From positions 1 through 64,000 of the forward strand of contig CAZSFD010000006.1 of NCBI GenBank assembly GCA_964606085.1: a stretch of 64,000 bases of DNA, read 5' to 3'. The position numbers were made by a program, and so were the translations under genes. This DNA comes from CAIQJJ01 sp964606085 (lineage in GTDB: Bacteria > Chloroflexota > Anaerolineae > Anaerolineales > UBA4823). This document shows positions 35,864 through 44,049 of this stretch, one piece after another. Positions within the stretch are counted from its first letter, which is position 1. Each line of letters begins with the position of its first letter. Under the pieces are notes generated by a model, which ran no database searches, was not told the origin of the DNA, and saw only the letters and a list, made by a program, of their open reading frames with translations.

Positions 35864-36814
35864 ATGTTTACACACGATGACAACGAAAAATTATTAAAAC
35901 GCGATCTCGATACCGCCGAAGCCCTCAAAGCGGATATTCAACAGCTTCCCCCATGGGCAGAACAGATCAGCCAGGCCATGCCCGATTGGGGTTTCGAGAT
36001 TCACTGTATGCGCTGGCTCGAAAAGCTCGACTCACTCCTGTATGCCATTCGTGATGCCACCGTTTACCCCACCTTCCTGGGTACTTATGACGATACCCCG
36101 GGTTACTTGCTGGATGGCATCGAACAAAAATCGGTAGCGGTTCAGCGCTGGCTTGAACGTGCGACATTGACCGAAGATGCCTTCGTCCATTATGTCTTTC
36201 AAACCCTGGGCGATCACACCGCCCAAAAAGACGAAGCTGCACGCTGCTTTGTCGCTATCACGCGTGCATTCGTCGAAGACCAGAACCCTGAAGGCGAGGT
36301 CAAAAAACTGGGCAAAACCTGGCGGGCGAAGACGAATGAAAACGGCATTCTCAAATACATGTTCGCCGGCGATGGGCTTGACCAGGGCCTGTTTGGCGGT
36401 TCCAGCTATTGGCTGCTGCATCGCCTGAACGTGATCATCCGGCTGATTGGCGGCGATGCCTCGGATATCCAGGATATTACCGGTTCGGGCAATTACGAAC
36501 TGCGCAATGTGCTGCGCGATGCGCCTTTGCGCATGCATGTTACCCTGGGCTATCTGTGGGGCATTCACGCCTACCTGAACGGGCGCGAAGTGGAATGGTT
36601 GCGCAAGGAGAAGCCAAACCTGGCCGGCGCGGCGATCTTCGCTTACACCTGCCTGGCCCGCTCAACGGCCGAACGCGCGGTGGCACGCTGGCTGGCCGCC
36701 AGGTTATTTGTGACCACGCGTTTCTGGTATCAGCGCGCCCTCGTCTTTGCGGCCCAAAAGCAGCGTGTGACCAATCCTTACCTGGATATCCCCGAACTGG
36801 GCCTTCAGCATTGA
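35864..36814 (+). CDS. Conserved-looking protein of unknown function
   Basis: A 316-aa soluble protein I do not recognise. It is mostly helical by composition, rich in charged residues in the N-terminal half (DDNEKLLKRDLDTAEALKAD) and with Trp/Tyr-rich stretches such as GTYDDTPGYLLDG, GGSSYWLLHRLNVIIRLIGG and HVTLGYLWGIHAYLNG. The second half has weakly hydrophobic helices but no clear membrane span. GGAGGG lies upstream of the ATG at 35864. Codon use matches its neighbours. It is divergent from lpdA and followed by its own terminator, so it seems to be a single-gene unit. Confidence 0.75.
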   Translation: MFTHDDNEKLLKRDLDTAEALKADIQQLPPWAEQISQAMPDWGFEIHCMRWLEKLDSLLYAIRDATVYPTFLGTYDDTPGYLLDGIEQKSVAVQRWLERATLTEDAFVHYVFQTLGDHTAQKDEAARCFVAITRAFVEDQNPEGEVKKLGKTWRAKTNENGILKYMFAGDGLDQGLFGGSSYWLLHRLNVIIRLIGGDASDIQDITGSGNYELRNVLRDAPLRMHVTLGYLWGIHAYLNGREVEWLRKEKPNLAGAAIFAYTCLARSTAERAVARWLAARLFVTTRFWYQRALVFAAQKQRVTNPYLDIPELGLQH

Positions 36815-36846
36815 CCGCCTGACCGACGGATAAAGATGATATGGAT

Positions 36847-36877
36847 ACGAAGCCCCGGATGCACCCCGGGGCTTCGT
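36847..36877 (+). terminator. Intrinsic terminator after the unknown gene
   Basis: A 12-bp stem acgaagccccgg with its complement at 36866-36877, loop atgcacc, followed by gtttta. Confidence 0.8.
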
Positions 36878-37020
36878 GTTTTATGCACCCTTGTTGCCAG
36901 AGAAGGGCCGCTAACATCTTGGATATGGCTTGTTTACGCGTTTTGCATACAAATGATGCTAAAATGATCGTGTCGTACGAGATGGAACGCCTGGCAAACC
37001 ACCCCTATTAGAGGCCGCCT

Positions 37021-38100
37021 ATGCTCAACTGGCTTGCACCCAAGTTAAACCTCGATGCGCTCAACCGTCTGAGCAAATATAACCTCAGCCCCAGGGAACT
37101 GGATCAGTTCAAAGCCTACGTGCAAAGCGCCGATGACCAGGCGCTCTATCGCCTCAACCCGCGCTACCTGGCCAAACGACTCCAATGGAGCGACACCCGC
37201 ACCCTGGATGTCCTCACCCTGGCTGTGGCTGAAAACTTGTGGAAACTGGAGTGGGATACCTTCTGCCCAGGCTGCGGTGGCCTGTTGCAACAGGCAGATG
37301 GGCTGGGCCATATCGCCGCACACCAGGTCTGCCCGATGTGCCAGTGGGAAGGCGACATCATTCTGGATCAGATGGTGACGGTGTACGCCAGCCTCGACCC
37401 GGCTGTGCGCAAACTCAACACCAACCTCGCAGGAAATGATGCCTTCCGCAAGCAAGTGGACGCCGAATATGGGCCGGTGTTGGCGCTGACCCTGGTCAAC
37501 CGCCCCCTGTTTCGCGAGGTTCTGGGCGATCAGGTGCTGCCACACAACCAATCGCTGGGGGTGCAACACCTGGCTATCTTTTTCTCCGATCTGAAAAGCT
37601 CCACTGCCCTTTACCACCGCCTGGGCGATGCAACGGCCTATCCATTGGTACGCCAACATTTCCTGGCCATCTTCGCGGCCGTCGAATTGCACGGCGGTTC
37701 AGCCGTCAAGACCATTGGCGATGGCGTGATGGGCACCTTTTTGACGAATGCCGCGGCCCTGCTGGGGATTGTCGAAAGCGTGCAGGCAATTGGCGAACTC
37801 AATCAGCAGGCCGGGCTGCGCGGCGCAAACCGCTTGTGCCTGAAGGTGGGGCTGCACGCCGGGCCGTGCATCGTGGTCACGCTCAATCATCGCCTCGATT
37901 ATTTCGGTTCCACGGTCAATATCGCTTCGCGCCTGAGTCACTTATCTGAGGGGGATGACCTGTTGATCAGCGAAGCCGTGCTGGAAGATGCCGAGGCCGC
38001 TCGCATTGCCCGCGGCCTTGGCCAGGCCGAGAAACTCTCCACCACCTTGCGTGGCTTCTCGACGCCCATGAACATCCAACGCATTCGCTTGAGCGGGTGA
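37021..38100 (+). CDS. Class III adenylate/guanylate cyclase with zinc-ribbon N-domain
   Basis: A 359-aa soluble protein. The N-terminal region (1-170) contains CPGCGG and CPMCQW knuckles (about 82-87 and 103-108), consistent with a zinc ribbon, in a domain resembling DUF5939. Residues about 180-355 are the class III cyclase catalytic domain. Metal ligands are in FFSDLKSST and KTIGDGVMG, the adenine-selecting Lys precedes the second Asp, and LDYFGSTVNIASRL supplies the Asp, Asn and Arg of the active site, so an active adenylate cyclase as a dimer is likely. A paralogue with the same two domains plus a SRPBCC domain is at 51181. The input signal is unknown. Confidence 0.88.
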   Translation: MLNWLAPKLNLDALNRLSKYNLSPRELDQFKAYVQSADDQALYRLNPRYLAKRLQWSDTRTLDVLTLAVAENLWKLEWDTFCPGCGGLLQQADGLGHIAAHQVCPMCQWEGDIILDQMVTVYASLDPAVRKLNTNLAGNDAFRKQVDAEYGPVLALTLVNRPLFREVLGDQVLPHNQSLGVQHLAIFFSDLKSSTALYHRLGDATAYPLVRQHFLAIFAAVELHGGSAVKTIGDGVMGTFLTNAAALLGIVESVQAIGELNQQAGLRGANRLCLKVGLHAGPCIVVTLNHRLDYFGSTVNIASRLSHLSEGDDLLISEAVLEDAEAARIARGLGQAEKLSTTLRGFSTPMNIQRIRLSG

Positions 38101-38133
38101 TCTTCGCTCGCTAATTTTTCGCCGCCGATAGGT

Positions 38134-38817
38134 TCAAGCTACGGGTGTAATGCAGGCGGGATTATCGTTGGCGGGGCTGTTGACCAGGCGTGAGACGGGG
38201 TAGGCGACCATCGCTTCGGTGGGGTAGGGCTGGATGAGCGGCAGGAGCTTTTCGGGGCGCTGCTCGGCGGGGTCGAGCCAGGTTTGGTAGGCACCGCCTG
38301 GCAGGATGACGGGCATGCGGTTGTGGATGGGGGCCATCAGGGTATTGGGTTCGGTGGTGATGATCGTACATGATTTGATTTCGCCGCCCTCGCCGCCGGG
38401 AGGCGTCCACCATTCCCACAGGCCGGCAAAAGCGAAGGGCTGGCCGTCTTGCAGGCGGATGTAGATGGGGGTTTTGCTTTTGCCATCGGCGCTTTTTTGC
38501 CATTCATAGAAACCATCGCTGAGAATGAGGCAGCGGCGGCGTTTGAAGGCGCTGCGGAAAGATGGCTTTTCGGCCACGGTTTCGCCGCGGGCGTTGATCA
38601 GTTTGCTGCCGATGGTTGAGTCTTTGGCCCACGAGGGAATCAGCCCCCAGGTGAAAAAATCCAGCCGATGTTTGCCATCGTTGGCGACGACGGCCACCGG
38701 CTGGGTGGGGGAAATGTTATAGCGGGGGGTGAAGGTGGCTTCTTCGGGGACGTGCAGCCAGGGAAAGGCGGCGCGCAGTTGGGCAGGGTCAATGGTCAGG
38801 GTGAATCTGCCGCACAT
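38134..38817 (-). CDS. yedK: SOS response-associated peptidase, YedK/HMCES family
   Basis: A 227-aa SRAP protein. Catalytic Cys2 follows the initiator Met (MCGRFTL), NARGETVAEKPSFR supplies Asn and Arg, and DGFYEW and HNRMPVILP carry the active-site Glu and His. HMCES/YedK crosslinks to abasic sites in single-stranded DNA through Cys2 and shields them. The start is fixed by the need for Cys2. The upstream MerR-B12 gene lies 12 bases away on the same strand, so the two may be co-transcribed, which would link DNA-damage protection to the presumed light response. Confidence 0.94.
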   Translation of the reverse strand: MCGRFTLTIDPAQLRAAFPWLHVPEEATFTPRYNISPTQPVAVVANDGKHRLDFFTWGLIPSWAKDSTIGSKLINARGETVAEKPSFRSAFKRRRCLILSDGFYEWQKSADGKSKTPIYIRLQDGQPFAFAGLWEWWTPPGGEGGEIKSCTIITTEPNTLMAPIHNRMPVILPGGAYQTWLDPAEQRPEKLLPLIQPYPTEAMVAYPVSRLVNSPANDNPACITPVA

Positions 38818-38829
38818 GAGGGGCTCCTT

Positions 38830-39801
38830 TCATCGCAGTAGGCGCTCGATGGCCGCCATGCCGGCTTCGAAGGTGTTGCCGAGGTAGTTGCCTGAAACAT
38901 GGATTTGCCATTCGGGTTTTTTGGCAAACACCCGCCCGCCATAGGCGACGATGGGCTTGCCCGTGCTGGCGGCTTCGGGCAGGAACTGCGGCCAATCGGC
39001 CAGTTCGCTGGCGGCCATTTCGGTCATGGCGACCAGTACCACCATCGCCGGGCGGGTATCGCGGACGAACTGGGCCAGATCGGCCAGCGGCACGGCCTGG
39101 CCGAGGTAGATCACCGGCCAGCGGCGGCGGCGCAACAGCGCGCCCAAGATGAGCAGGCTGCCTTCGTGCCACTCGTTGGGGGCGCACGCCAGCACGATGG
39201 GGGCGTGATCCTGGGCGGGCGGGCCGCTGACCATCCACAGGAGCAGTTTTTGGCGCAGATAGTTGGTGGCCAGGTGTTCGGTGGCGACGCTGATCTCGCC
39301 GCGCTCCCAGGTTTCGCCCACTTCGGCCATCGCGGGGCCGATCACGTTCAAAATCAGGTTTTCCGGCGAGGACGAGGCCAGCGCCTCGCCGAGAATCTGG
39401 TCGGCCTGGCCCAGGTTACGCCGGATCAGCGCGGCGACGAGTTGCTGCGTATGACTGGCGTTCACATCGTGAGAAATTTCAGGCAAGGGCATTTCTTCGA
39501 CAGCAGTTTCAGCGCTGGAGGCAAATTGCCCGCTTTCTTCCTGGTAGCGCAACGCCTGGATCGCCTGCGAGGTTTGCATTCCCTCGTCAATGCGTTCTTT
39601 GACCCAGTTCAGGCGCATAATATCCTTTTCGGAATACAGCCGATGCCCACCCGTGGTGCGCCCCGATTGTGGGAAGTCGTAGCGGCGTTCCCAGGCGCGC
39701 AAGGTGGCCATCGAAATGCCGGTCATGCGCGTGACGACGCCAATGTTGTACAGTGGCTCTGCGTTGTTGGTTGCCGGGGCTTGGGGGATCAAGCTCATCA
39801 T
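38830..39801 (-). CDS. MerR-type regulator with cobalamin-binding domain (CarH/LitR-like photoreceptor)
   Basis: A 323-aa protein. Residues about 15-85 are a MerR helix-turn-helix (YNIGVVTRMTGISMATLRAW), about 110-190 the four-helix Met-synthase-like cap, and about 200-323 the Rossmann B12 domain. The cap contains Trp165-x9-Glu175-His176 (ETWERGEISVATEHL), and the B12 domain has His212 in NEWHEG. In Thermus CarH the equivalent residues are Trp131, Glu141, His142 and the lower ligand His177, with nearly the same spacing, so adenosylcobalamin light sensing is strongly suggested. CarH represses carotenoid genes in the dark and falls off DNA in light. AAGGAG nine bases upstream selects the ATG at 39801. 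It faces a desaturase-like operon across two consensus promoters. Confidence 0.88.
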   Translation of the reverse strand: MMSLIPQAPATNNAEPLYNIGVVTRMTGISMATLRAWERRYDFPQSGRTTGGHRLYSEKDIMRLNWVKERIDEGMQTSQAIQALRYQEESGQFASSAETAVEEMPLPEISHDVNASHTQQLVAALIRRNLGQADQILGEALASSSPENLILNVIGPAMAEVGETWERGEISVATEHLATNYLRQKLLLWMVSGPPAQDHAPIVLACAPNEWHEGSLLILGALLRRRRWPVIYLGQAVPLADLAQFVRDTRPAMVVLVAMTEMAASELADWPQFLPEAASTGKPIVAYGGRVFAKKPEWQIHVSGNYLGNTFEAGMAAIERLLR

Positions 39802-39826
39802 AAATAAACACTCCTTTTGCACGTTT

Positions 39827-39855
39827 AGTTTATCATCCTTTGAGATCATTGTCAA
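39827..39855 (-). promoter_or_regulatory. Promoter of the CarH-like regulator gene
   Basis: On the minus strand, TTGACA (39850-39855) and TAAACT (39827-39832) are separated by 17 bases; transcription would start near 39820. Confidence 0.78.
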
Positions 39856-39872
39856 GAAATCTTCATAAAATA

Positions 39873-39889
39873 TGTACAAAATGTTGACA
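39873..39889. promoter_or_regulatory. Candidate CarH-like operator between divergent promoters
   Basis: The direct motif atgtacaaa/atgttgacaaa (TGTACA at 39873-39878; TTGACA at 39884-39889) lies upstream of the minus-strand -35 and overlaps the plus-strand -35. A bound regulator here could control both promoters. No experimentally defined consensus is being matched; this is positional inference. Confidence 0.4.
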
Positions 39890-39912
39890 AAGGGGGTGGG
39901 CGGGAGTAGAAT
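39884..39912 (+). promoter_or_regulatory. Promoter of the epimerase-desaturase operon
   Basis: TTGACA at 39884-39889 and TAGAAT at 39907-39912 with exactly 17 bases between. The start of transcription would lie in the cagtagg repeat. Confidence 0.78.
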
Positions 39913-39947
<35 letters not shown>

Positions 39948-39955
39948 AGTTCCTT

Positions 39956-40876
39956 ATGAAAATAATTATTCCCGGCGGAACGGGGTTGATTGGACGGGCG
40001 CTGGCTGGCGAATTGCTGGCCGCGGGACATTCTGTGTTGGTGCTGACGCGTCGGCCTGAAGCGGCGCGGCTGCCCGATGGCGTGCAGGCTTTGGCCTGGG
40101 ATGGCCGCAGCGCGGCCGGTTGGGGCGCGCAAGTGGATGGCGAGACGGTGATCGTCAACCTGGCCGGGGAGCCGGTGGCGGGCCGCGGCTTTTTCCCGGC
40201 GCGCTGGACGCCCGAACGCCAGGCGTGCATCCGTCAGAGCCGCGTGGAGGCCGGGCGGGCCGTGGTGGCCGCGGTGCAGCAGGCCGCTCACAAACCCCTG
40301 GCCGTGATCCAGGCTTCGGCGGTGGGCTATTATGGCCCGTCGGATGCGCCGCGTGTGACGGAAGATCACGCCCCTGGTCGTGATTTTTTGGCCTCGGTGT
40401 GCCTCGATTGGGAAGCCGCCACGGCCCCGGTCGAGGCGTTGGGCGTGCGGCGGGCGGTGGCGCGTATTGGCGTGGTGCTCAGCCCGGCGGGCGGGGCGCT
40501 GCCGCGCCAGGCATTGCTCTTTCGCGGGTTTGCCGGCGGCCCGCTCGGTTCTGGGCGGCAGGGATACCCGTGGATTCACCTGGCCGACGTGACCGGCGCG
40601 CTGCGCTTTCTGGCCGAAAACGCCCAGGCCGTCGGCGCGTTCAACCTGGCCGCGCCAAACCCGGTCAGTAATGCCGATTTTGGCCGGGCGCTGGGCGCAG
40701 CACTGAAGCGGCCCTATTGGCTGCCGGCCCCGGCCTTTGCCTTTCGCCTGGCCTTTGGTGAGGTGGCTACCATCTTGCTCGATGGGCAGATGGCTTACCC
40801 GCAGCGTCTGCTGGCGGCGGGGTACGCATTTCGTCACCCGCAACTGGCCGGGGCGCTGGAGGATTTGTTATGTTGA
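39956..40876 (+). CDS. TIGR01777-family epimerase (YfcH/SulA-like SDR)
   Basis: A 306-aa atypical extended SDR. IIPGGTGLIGRALAGELLAAG forms the N-terminal nucleotide loop; VIVNLAGEPV, IQASAVGYYG and WIHLADVTGAL are characteristic of the TIGR01777 family, followed by a C-terminal DUF1731-type tail (ALEDLL). Family members bind NADP; their substrates are not established. AGGAG from the last heptamer repeat is six bases from the ATG. It overlaps the next ORF by seven bases and heads a three-gene operon facing the CarH-like regulator. Confidence 0.9.
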   Translation: MKIIIPGGTGLIGRALAGELLAAGHSVLVLTRRPEAARLPDGVQALAWDGRSAAGWGAQVDGETVIVNLAGEPVAGRGFFPARWTPERQACIRQSRVEAGRAVVAAVQQAAHKPLAVIQASAVGYYGPSDAPRVTEDHAPGRDFLASVCLDWEAATAPVEALGVRRAVARIGVVLSPAGGALPRQALLFRGFAGGPLGSGRQGYPWIHLADVTGALRFLAENAQAVGAFNLAAPNPVSNADFGRALGAALKRPYWLPAPAFAFRLAFGEVATILLDGQMAYPQRLLAAGYAFRHPQLAGALEDLLC

Positions 40877-41316
40877 CCTATCGCCACACGTTTCTTGTGC
40901 GCGCCTCGCTGACGGCGGTGGCATGCTTTCACGCTCGCTCGGCCAGCATGGCCGCCATCACCCCGCCGCCCATTCGGGTGGCGATGCCCGATGCCCCCGA
41001 AGTGCTGCGCGAAGGCGACGAAATGCCCTTTACGCTGTGGATCGGGCCTCTCCCGCTGCGCTGGCGGGCGGTCATCGAAGATGTCAGCGAGCGGGGTTTC
41101 AGCGACCGCCAACTGAGCGGGCCGTTTCGAGCGTGGCAGCATCGCCACACCTTTACCGTGGTAGATGCCGCCACCACCGCAGTGAGCGACGAAATCCGCG
41201 CCGAACTGTGCCTGCACCCGTGGTGGGGGGTGATTGGCCTGGGTATGTGGCTGGGACTGCCGCTGCTGTTTGCTTACCGCGGTTGGAAAACGCGCCGTTT
41301 GCTGGAGCGTGCTTGA
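40870..41316 (+). CDS. SRPBCC-like ligand-binding protein
   Basis: A 148-aa protein beginning MLTYRHTFLVRASLTAVACF, with the pattern of cyclase/dehydrase-like SRPBCC proteins: an N-terminal strand with a substrate-facing segment (ASMAAITPPPIRVAM), FTLWIGPLPLRWRAVIED, and a late helix after AELCLHPWWGVIG. Such pockets bind lipids, polyketides or pigments. A C-terminal hydrophobic stretch (WWGVIGLGMWLGLPLLFAY) may touch the membrane. It overlaps the epimerase gene by seven bases and its stop directly precedes the desaturase-like ATG, so the three are translationally linked. The exact role is not known. Confidence 0.75.
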   Translation: MLTYRHTFLVRASLTAVACFHARSASMAAITPPPIRVAMPDAPEVLREGDEMPFTLWIGPLPLRWRAVIEDVSERGFSDRQLSGPFRAWQHRHTFTVVDAATTAVSDEIRAELCLHPWWGVIGLGMWLGLPLLFAYRGWKTRRLLERA

Positions 41317-42759
41317 ATGAAGATCATCGTCATCGGTGCGGGGATGGGTGGGTTGGCGGCGGCGGCAGCGCTGGCCAGGCGCGGCGCTGACGTGACCGTG
41401 CTGGAAGCGCACGTCTACCCCGGCGGGTGTGCGGGGACGTTTTACCACCAGGGCTATCGCTTCGAGGCCGGGGCGACGCTGGCGGCGGGGTTTTACCCCG
41501 GCGGGCCGATGGATTTGCTGGCGCAAGCGGCTGGCATCGAGGCCTGGCCGGTTCATCCGGCTGATGCGGCCCTCACCGCCCATTTGCCCGGCGGCCTGAG
41601 CATCACTCGCTATGGAGATGCGCGCCGCTGGGACGAATACCAGGCCGCTTTTGGCCCGGCGGCTGAGCGCTTTTTCGCCTGGCAGGAATCCGCCGCCGAT
41701 GCGCTGTGGCCGTTGGCGCTGCGACGTCCGCCCTGGCCACCAAACACCCTGGCCGAACTGCTGTGCCTGCCGGCCTACGCCCACCCCGGCCTGCTGCCCT
41801 TCGCCGCCGATGCGCTGCGCCCGGCGGCCATTCACCTGCGCGGTGCGCCCGCAGTGCTGCGCCTTTTTGTGGATGGTCAACTGCTGATCGCAGCCCAGGC
41901 CGAGAGTGAGCGCGCCAATGCGCTCTACGCCGCCGCCGCCCTCGACCTGCCGCGCCGCGGCGTGGCGCATGTGGCCGGCGGCATGGGGGCGTTGGCTGAG
42001 AGGCTGGTGCAGGCCATTCGCACGCATGGCGGGCAGGTGATCTTCCGCCAGGAGGTGACGCGCCTGGCCGTCGAGCCGGGCCGTCCGATCCGGCTGGAGA
42101 TGAAGCGCGGCGAGCTGTTCCACGCTGACCGGGTGATCGCCAACCTGACGCCGTGGGATGTGCGCCGTTTATTGGGCGAGGCGGCCCCGCCGCGCCTGGC
42201 GCGCCTGCCTGACGAGCCGCCAGGTTGGGGGGCGTTCGTCGCTTACGTGGGGGTAGATGCCACCGGCCTGCCCGCTGACCTGCCGCTGCATCAGCAGGTG
42301 ATTGTCCGTCGCCCGTTGGGCGAAGGCAATTCGCTGTTTCTTTCGCTCAGCCCTGCCTGGGACGCGACGCGTGCGCCCTCGGGCCAGCGGGCGCTGACGA
42401 TCAGCACGCACACCGCCCTGGGGTCGTGGTGGCGGTTGTATGAACAAGACCGCCCGGCTTACGAAGCCCGCAAGCAAGCCACGCTCGATGCGCTGCTGGC
42501 CGCCGCCGAAACTGCCCTGCCGGGCCTGCGTAGCCGCGCCCGGTTGACGATGCCTGGCACGCCGCTCACCTTCGCCCATTTCACGCGCCGGCACTTGGGC
42601 TGGGTGGGCGGCTTTCCGCAGACGAGCCTGCTGCGCACCGGCGCGCCGCATTTGCTGCCGAACCTCTGGCTGGTCGGTGACAGCATCTTCCCCGGCCAAT
42701 CGGTGGCGGCGGTGGCGTTGGGCGGGCTGCGTGTGGCTGCGCAGGTTTTACCAGGCTGA
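41317..42759 (+). CDS. Phytoene desaturase / carotenoid isomerase-like FAD oxidoreductase
   Basis: A 480-aa flavoprotein of the CrtI/CrtISO group. FAD site IVIGAGMGGLAAAAALARRG at the start, YPGGCAGTFYHQGYRFEAGA next, and a C-terminal LWLVGDSIFPGQSVAAVALGG that closes the FAD fold. In the middle, VAGGMGALAERLVQAIRTHGG is the typical cofactor/substrate strand. The family desaturates, isomerises or saturates carotenoids and other isoprenoids or retinol-like lipids. The ATG abuts the stop of the SRPBCC-like gene. Position opposite a CarH-like light sensor supports a carotenoid-type substrate, but no crtB or crtE lies in the window, so other isoprenoids are possible. Confidence 0.83.
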   Translation: MKIIVIGAGMGGLAAAAALARRGADVTVLEAHVYPGGCAGTFYHQGYRFEAGATLAAGFYPGGPMDLLAQAAGIEAWPVHPADAALTAHLPGGLSITRYGDARRWDEYQAAFGPAAERFFAWQESAADALWPLALRRPPWPPNTLAELLCLPAYAHPGLLPFAADALRPAAIHLRGAPAVLRLFVDGQLLIAAQAESERANALYAAAALDLPRRGVAHVAGGMGALAERLVQAIRTHGGQVIFRQEVTRLAVEPGRPIRLEMKRGELFHADRVIANLTPWDVRRLLGEAAPPRLARLPDEPPGWGAFVAYVGVDATGLPADLPLHQQVIVRRPLGEGNSLFLSLSPAWDATRAPSGQRALTISTHTALGSWWRLYEQDRPAYEARKQATLDALLAAAETALPGLRSRARLTMPGTPLTFAHFTRRHLGWVGGFPQTSLLRTGAPHLLPNLWLVGDSIFPGQSVAAVALGGLRVAAQVLPG

Positions 42760-42818
42760 TGGGGACGTATCTGTGGTAAAATAATTGCATAGATTCGGAC
42801 TTGCGTTCAAAAAAAATT

Positions 42819-42853
42819 GCCGCCATTCTGTAACAGGATGGCGGCTTTTTTTT
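42819..42853 (+). terminator. Strong intrinsic terminator
   Basis: A 12-bp stem gccgccattctg/caggatggcggc (one G-U) with loop taa and eight T after it; a run of A before it could make it work on the other strand as well. Confidence 0.92.
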
Positions 42854-42929
42854 AGGCCAGGCCCGCCCCACCGGCTACCCGCTTGTGCCTTCACGGTGGA
42901 TAGTTGTGAAATAGAAATAAGGATTTGAT

Positions 42930-43220
42930 ATGGATGCAAAATTGTATGTTGGCAATCTGTCTTACTCGACCACCGAGAGCAGCTTGCGCGAGTTGTTTGG
43001 GCAGGCCGGTACCGTGGTGAGCGTGGATATTATCAATGACCGGGATACGGGCCGCCCTAAGGGCTTTGCCTTTATCACGATGGCGAATCAGCAGGAAGCG
43101 CAGGAAGCGATTAAGGTGCTGAATGGCAAAAGCGTGGATAACTTTATGCTGAAAGTAAGCATTGCCAAGCCGCGCGAAGAACGTCCGATGCAGAACAATA
43201 ACTTTCGTCGTCGGCGCTAG
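42930..43220 (+). CDS. RRM-type RNA-binding protein
   Basis: A 96-aa single-RRM protein. RNP2 is LYVGNL (5-10) and RNP1 is KGFAFITM (about 46-53), both with the aromatic residues that stack on RNA bases; the short tail ends RRRR. Such proteins in Chloroflexota and Cyanobacteria resemble eukaryotic glycine-rich RNA-binding proteins and are often cold- or stress-related. AAGGA precedes the ATG. It stands alone after a terminator, followed by the CarD-like gene 80 bases downstream. Confidence 0.94.
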   Translation: MDAKLYVGNLSYSTTESSLRELFGQAGTVVSVDIINDRDTGRPKGFAFITMANQQEAQEAIKVLNGKSVDNFMLKVSIAKPREERPMQNNNFRRRR

Positions 43221-43300
43221 TAATCCTTTTTTGTTGCCCTGGGCCCTGGGGAGGTCTTGGGGCAGCAGCCTGGCAGGTACTCGGAAACAGGAGGCAGCCT

Positions 43301-43786
43301 ATGCGATTCTCAGTAGGTAGTATTGTCATTCACGCCAGTCACGGTTTGGGAGAAGTTATCCAAATCGAAAAACAGCTTGTCAATGGGGCGCTGACCGCCT
43401 ACTATGTGGTGAAAACGGCCACGCTGACCGTGTGGGTGCCTATCGAAGATGACCTGGAATGTAAAAATCTGCGTGTGCCGATGGATAGCGCCGAGTTTGA
43501 AAATCTGCTGCAAATCCTGAGTACCCCTGCTGAACCATTGCCAGATGAGCGTAAAGAGCGGAAGAGCTATTTGCTGCAACAACTTACCAATGGCAGTATC
43601 GCTTCGGTGTGCCAGTTGATTCGCGACCTGTTGGGATATAGCCGTCAAAAGAAACTCTCCGATGATGATCGATCCATCTTGGAGCGCGCCAAAAACACCT
43701 TGTTGACCGAATGGGCCACCTCGTTTTCCATTCCAATGGCTGCGGCCCGTAAATTGATGGGCGAGCGTTTGCCCGACATTGGATAG
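43301..43786 (+). CDS. CarD/CdnL-family transcription regulator
   Basis: A 161-aa protein with an N-terminal CarD/TRCF RNA-polymerase-interaction domain (about 1-60: FSVGSIVIHASHGLGEVIQI, then YYVVKTATLTVWVP) and a helical C-terminal domain (about 75-160). CarD-family proteins bind the beta subunit of RNA polymerase and stabilise open promoter complexes, notably at rRNA promoters. AGGAGG lies upstream of the ATG. A strong terminator follows. The C-terminal DNA-contacting region is less recognisable, so the exact subfamily is uncertain. Confidence 0.88.
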   Translation: MRFSVGSIVIHASHGLGEVIQIEKQLVNGALTAYYVVKTATLTVWVPIEDDLECKNLRVPMDSAEFENLLQILSTPAEPLPDERKERKSYLLQQLTNGSIASVCQLIRDLLGYSRQKKLSDDDRSILERAKNTLLTEWATSFSIPMAAARKLMGERLPDIG

Positions 43787-43801
43787 CCCCATGGCGACCC
43801 T

Positions 43802-43846
43802 GGCAACAAAAACCCCGGATTTGTTCTTCCGGGGTTTTTTGTTGCC
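43802..43846 (+). terminator. Intrinsic terminator after the CarD-like gene
   Basis: Long stem with core aaccccgga/tccggggtt extended through aaaa/tttt and ggcaac/gttgcc, with a T6 run inside its right side. Confidence 0.88.
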
Positions 43847-43882
43847 TGACCGTGCGTTTCGGAATTCTTGTATACTTATGCC

Positions 43883-44029
43883 ATGAACCCACAAGCCTTC
43901 ATCCAAAAATGGAAAAAATACCCAACTTTGCACTGTCGCGAAACAGGCGTGTTCGCCTGCTGGACTCGCTCGGCGATCAATCGCCGGGCAGGGGGTGATG
44001 GGCAAACGGTGTATGACCCCGGCGATTGA
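43883..44029 (+). pseudogene. Short ORF, possible truncated DNA methyltransferase start
   Basis: A 48-codon frame opening MNPQAFIQKWKKYPTLHCRE. The first dozen residues resemble the usual beginning of a family of large adenine DNA methyltransferases (an xFIxKWK start), after which the frame runs into repeat-derived sequence and stops. TATACT lies just upstream at about 43870. It may be the 5' remnant of a lost gene; a chance ORF is the alternative. Confidence 0.3.
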
Positions 44030-44037
44030 TCGCCGGG
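43972..44037. repeat. Pair of inverted ggcgat-type palindromes
   Basis: GGCGAT-CA-ATCGCC (43972-43985) and its reverse complement GGCGAT-TG-ATCGCC (44021-44034), both followed by GGGC, bracket 35 bases. They resemble the ends of a tiny interspersed element inserted in the remnant ORF. Confidence 0.7.
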
Positions 44038-44049
44038 CGGAGATGTCTT

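Noticed and set aside
36943..36965. TTGCAT...TAAAAT as promoter of the cyclase at 37021
   Set aside because: Only 11 bases separate the hexamers, too short for a sigma-70 promoter.
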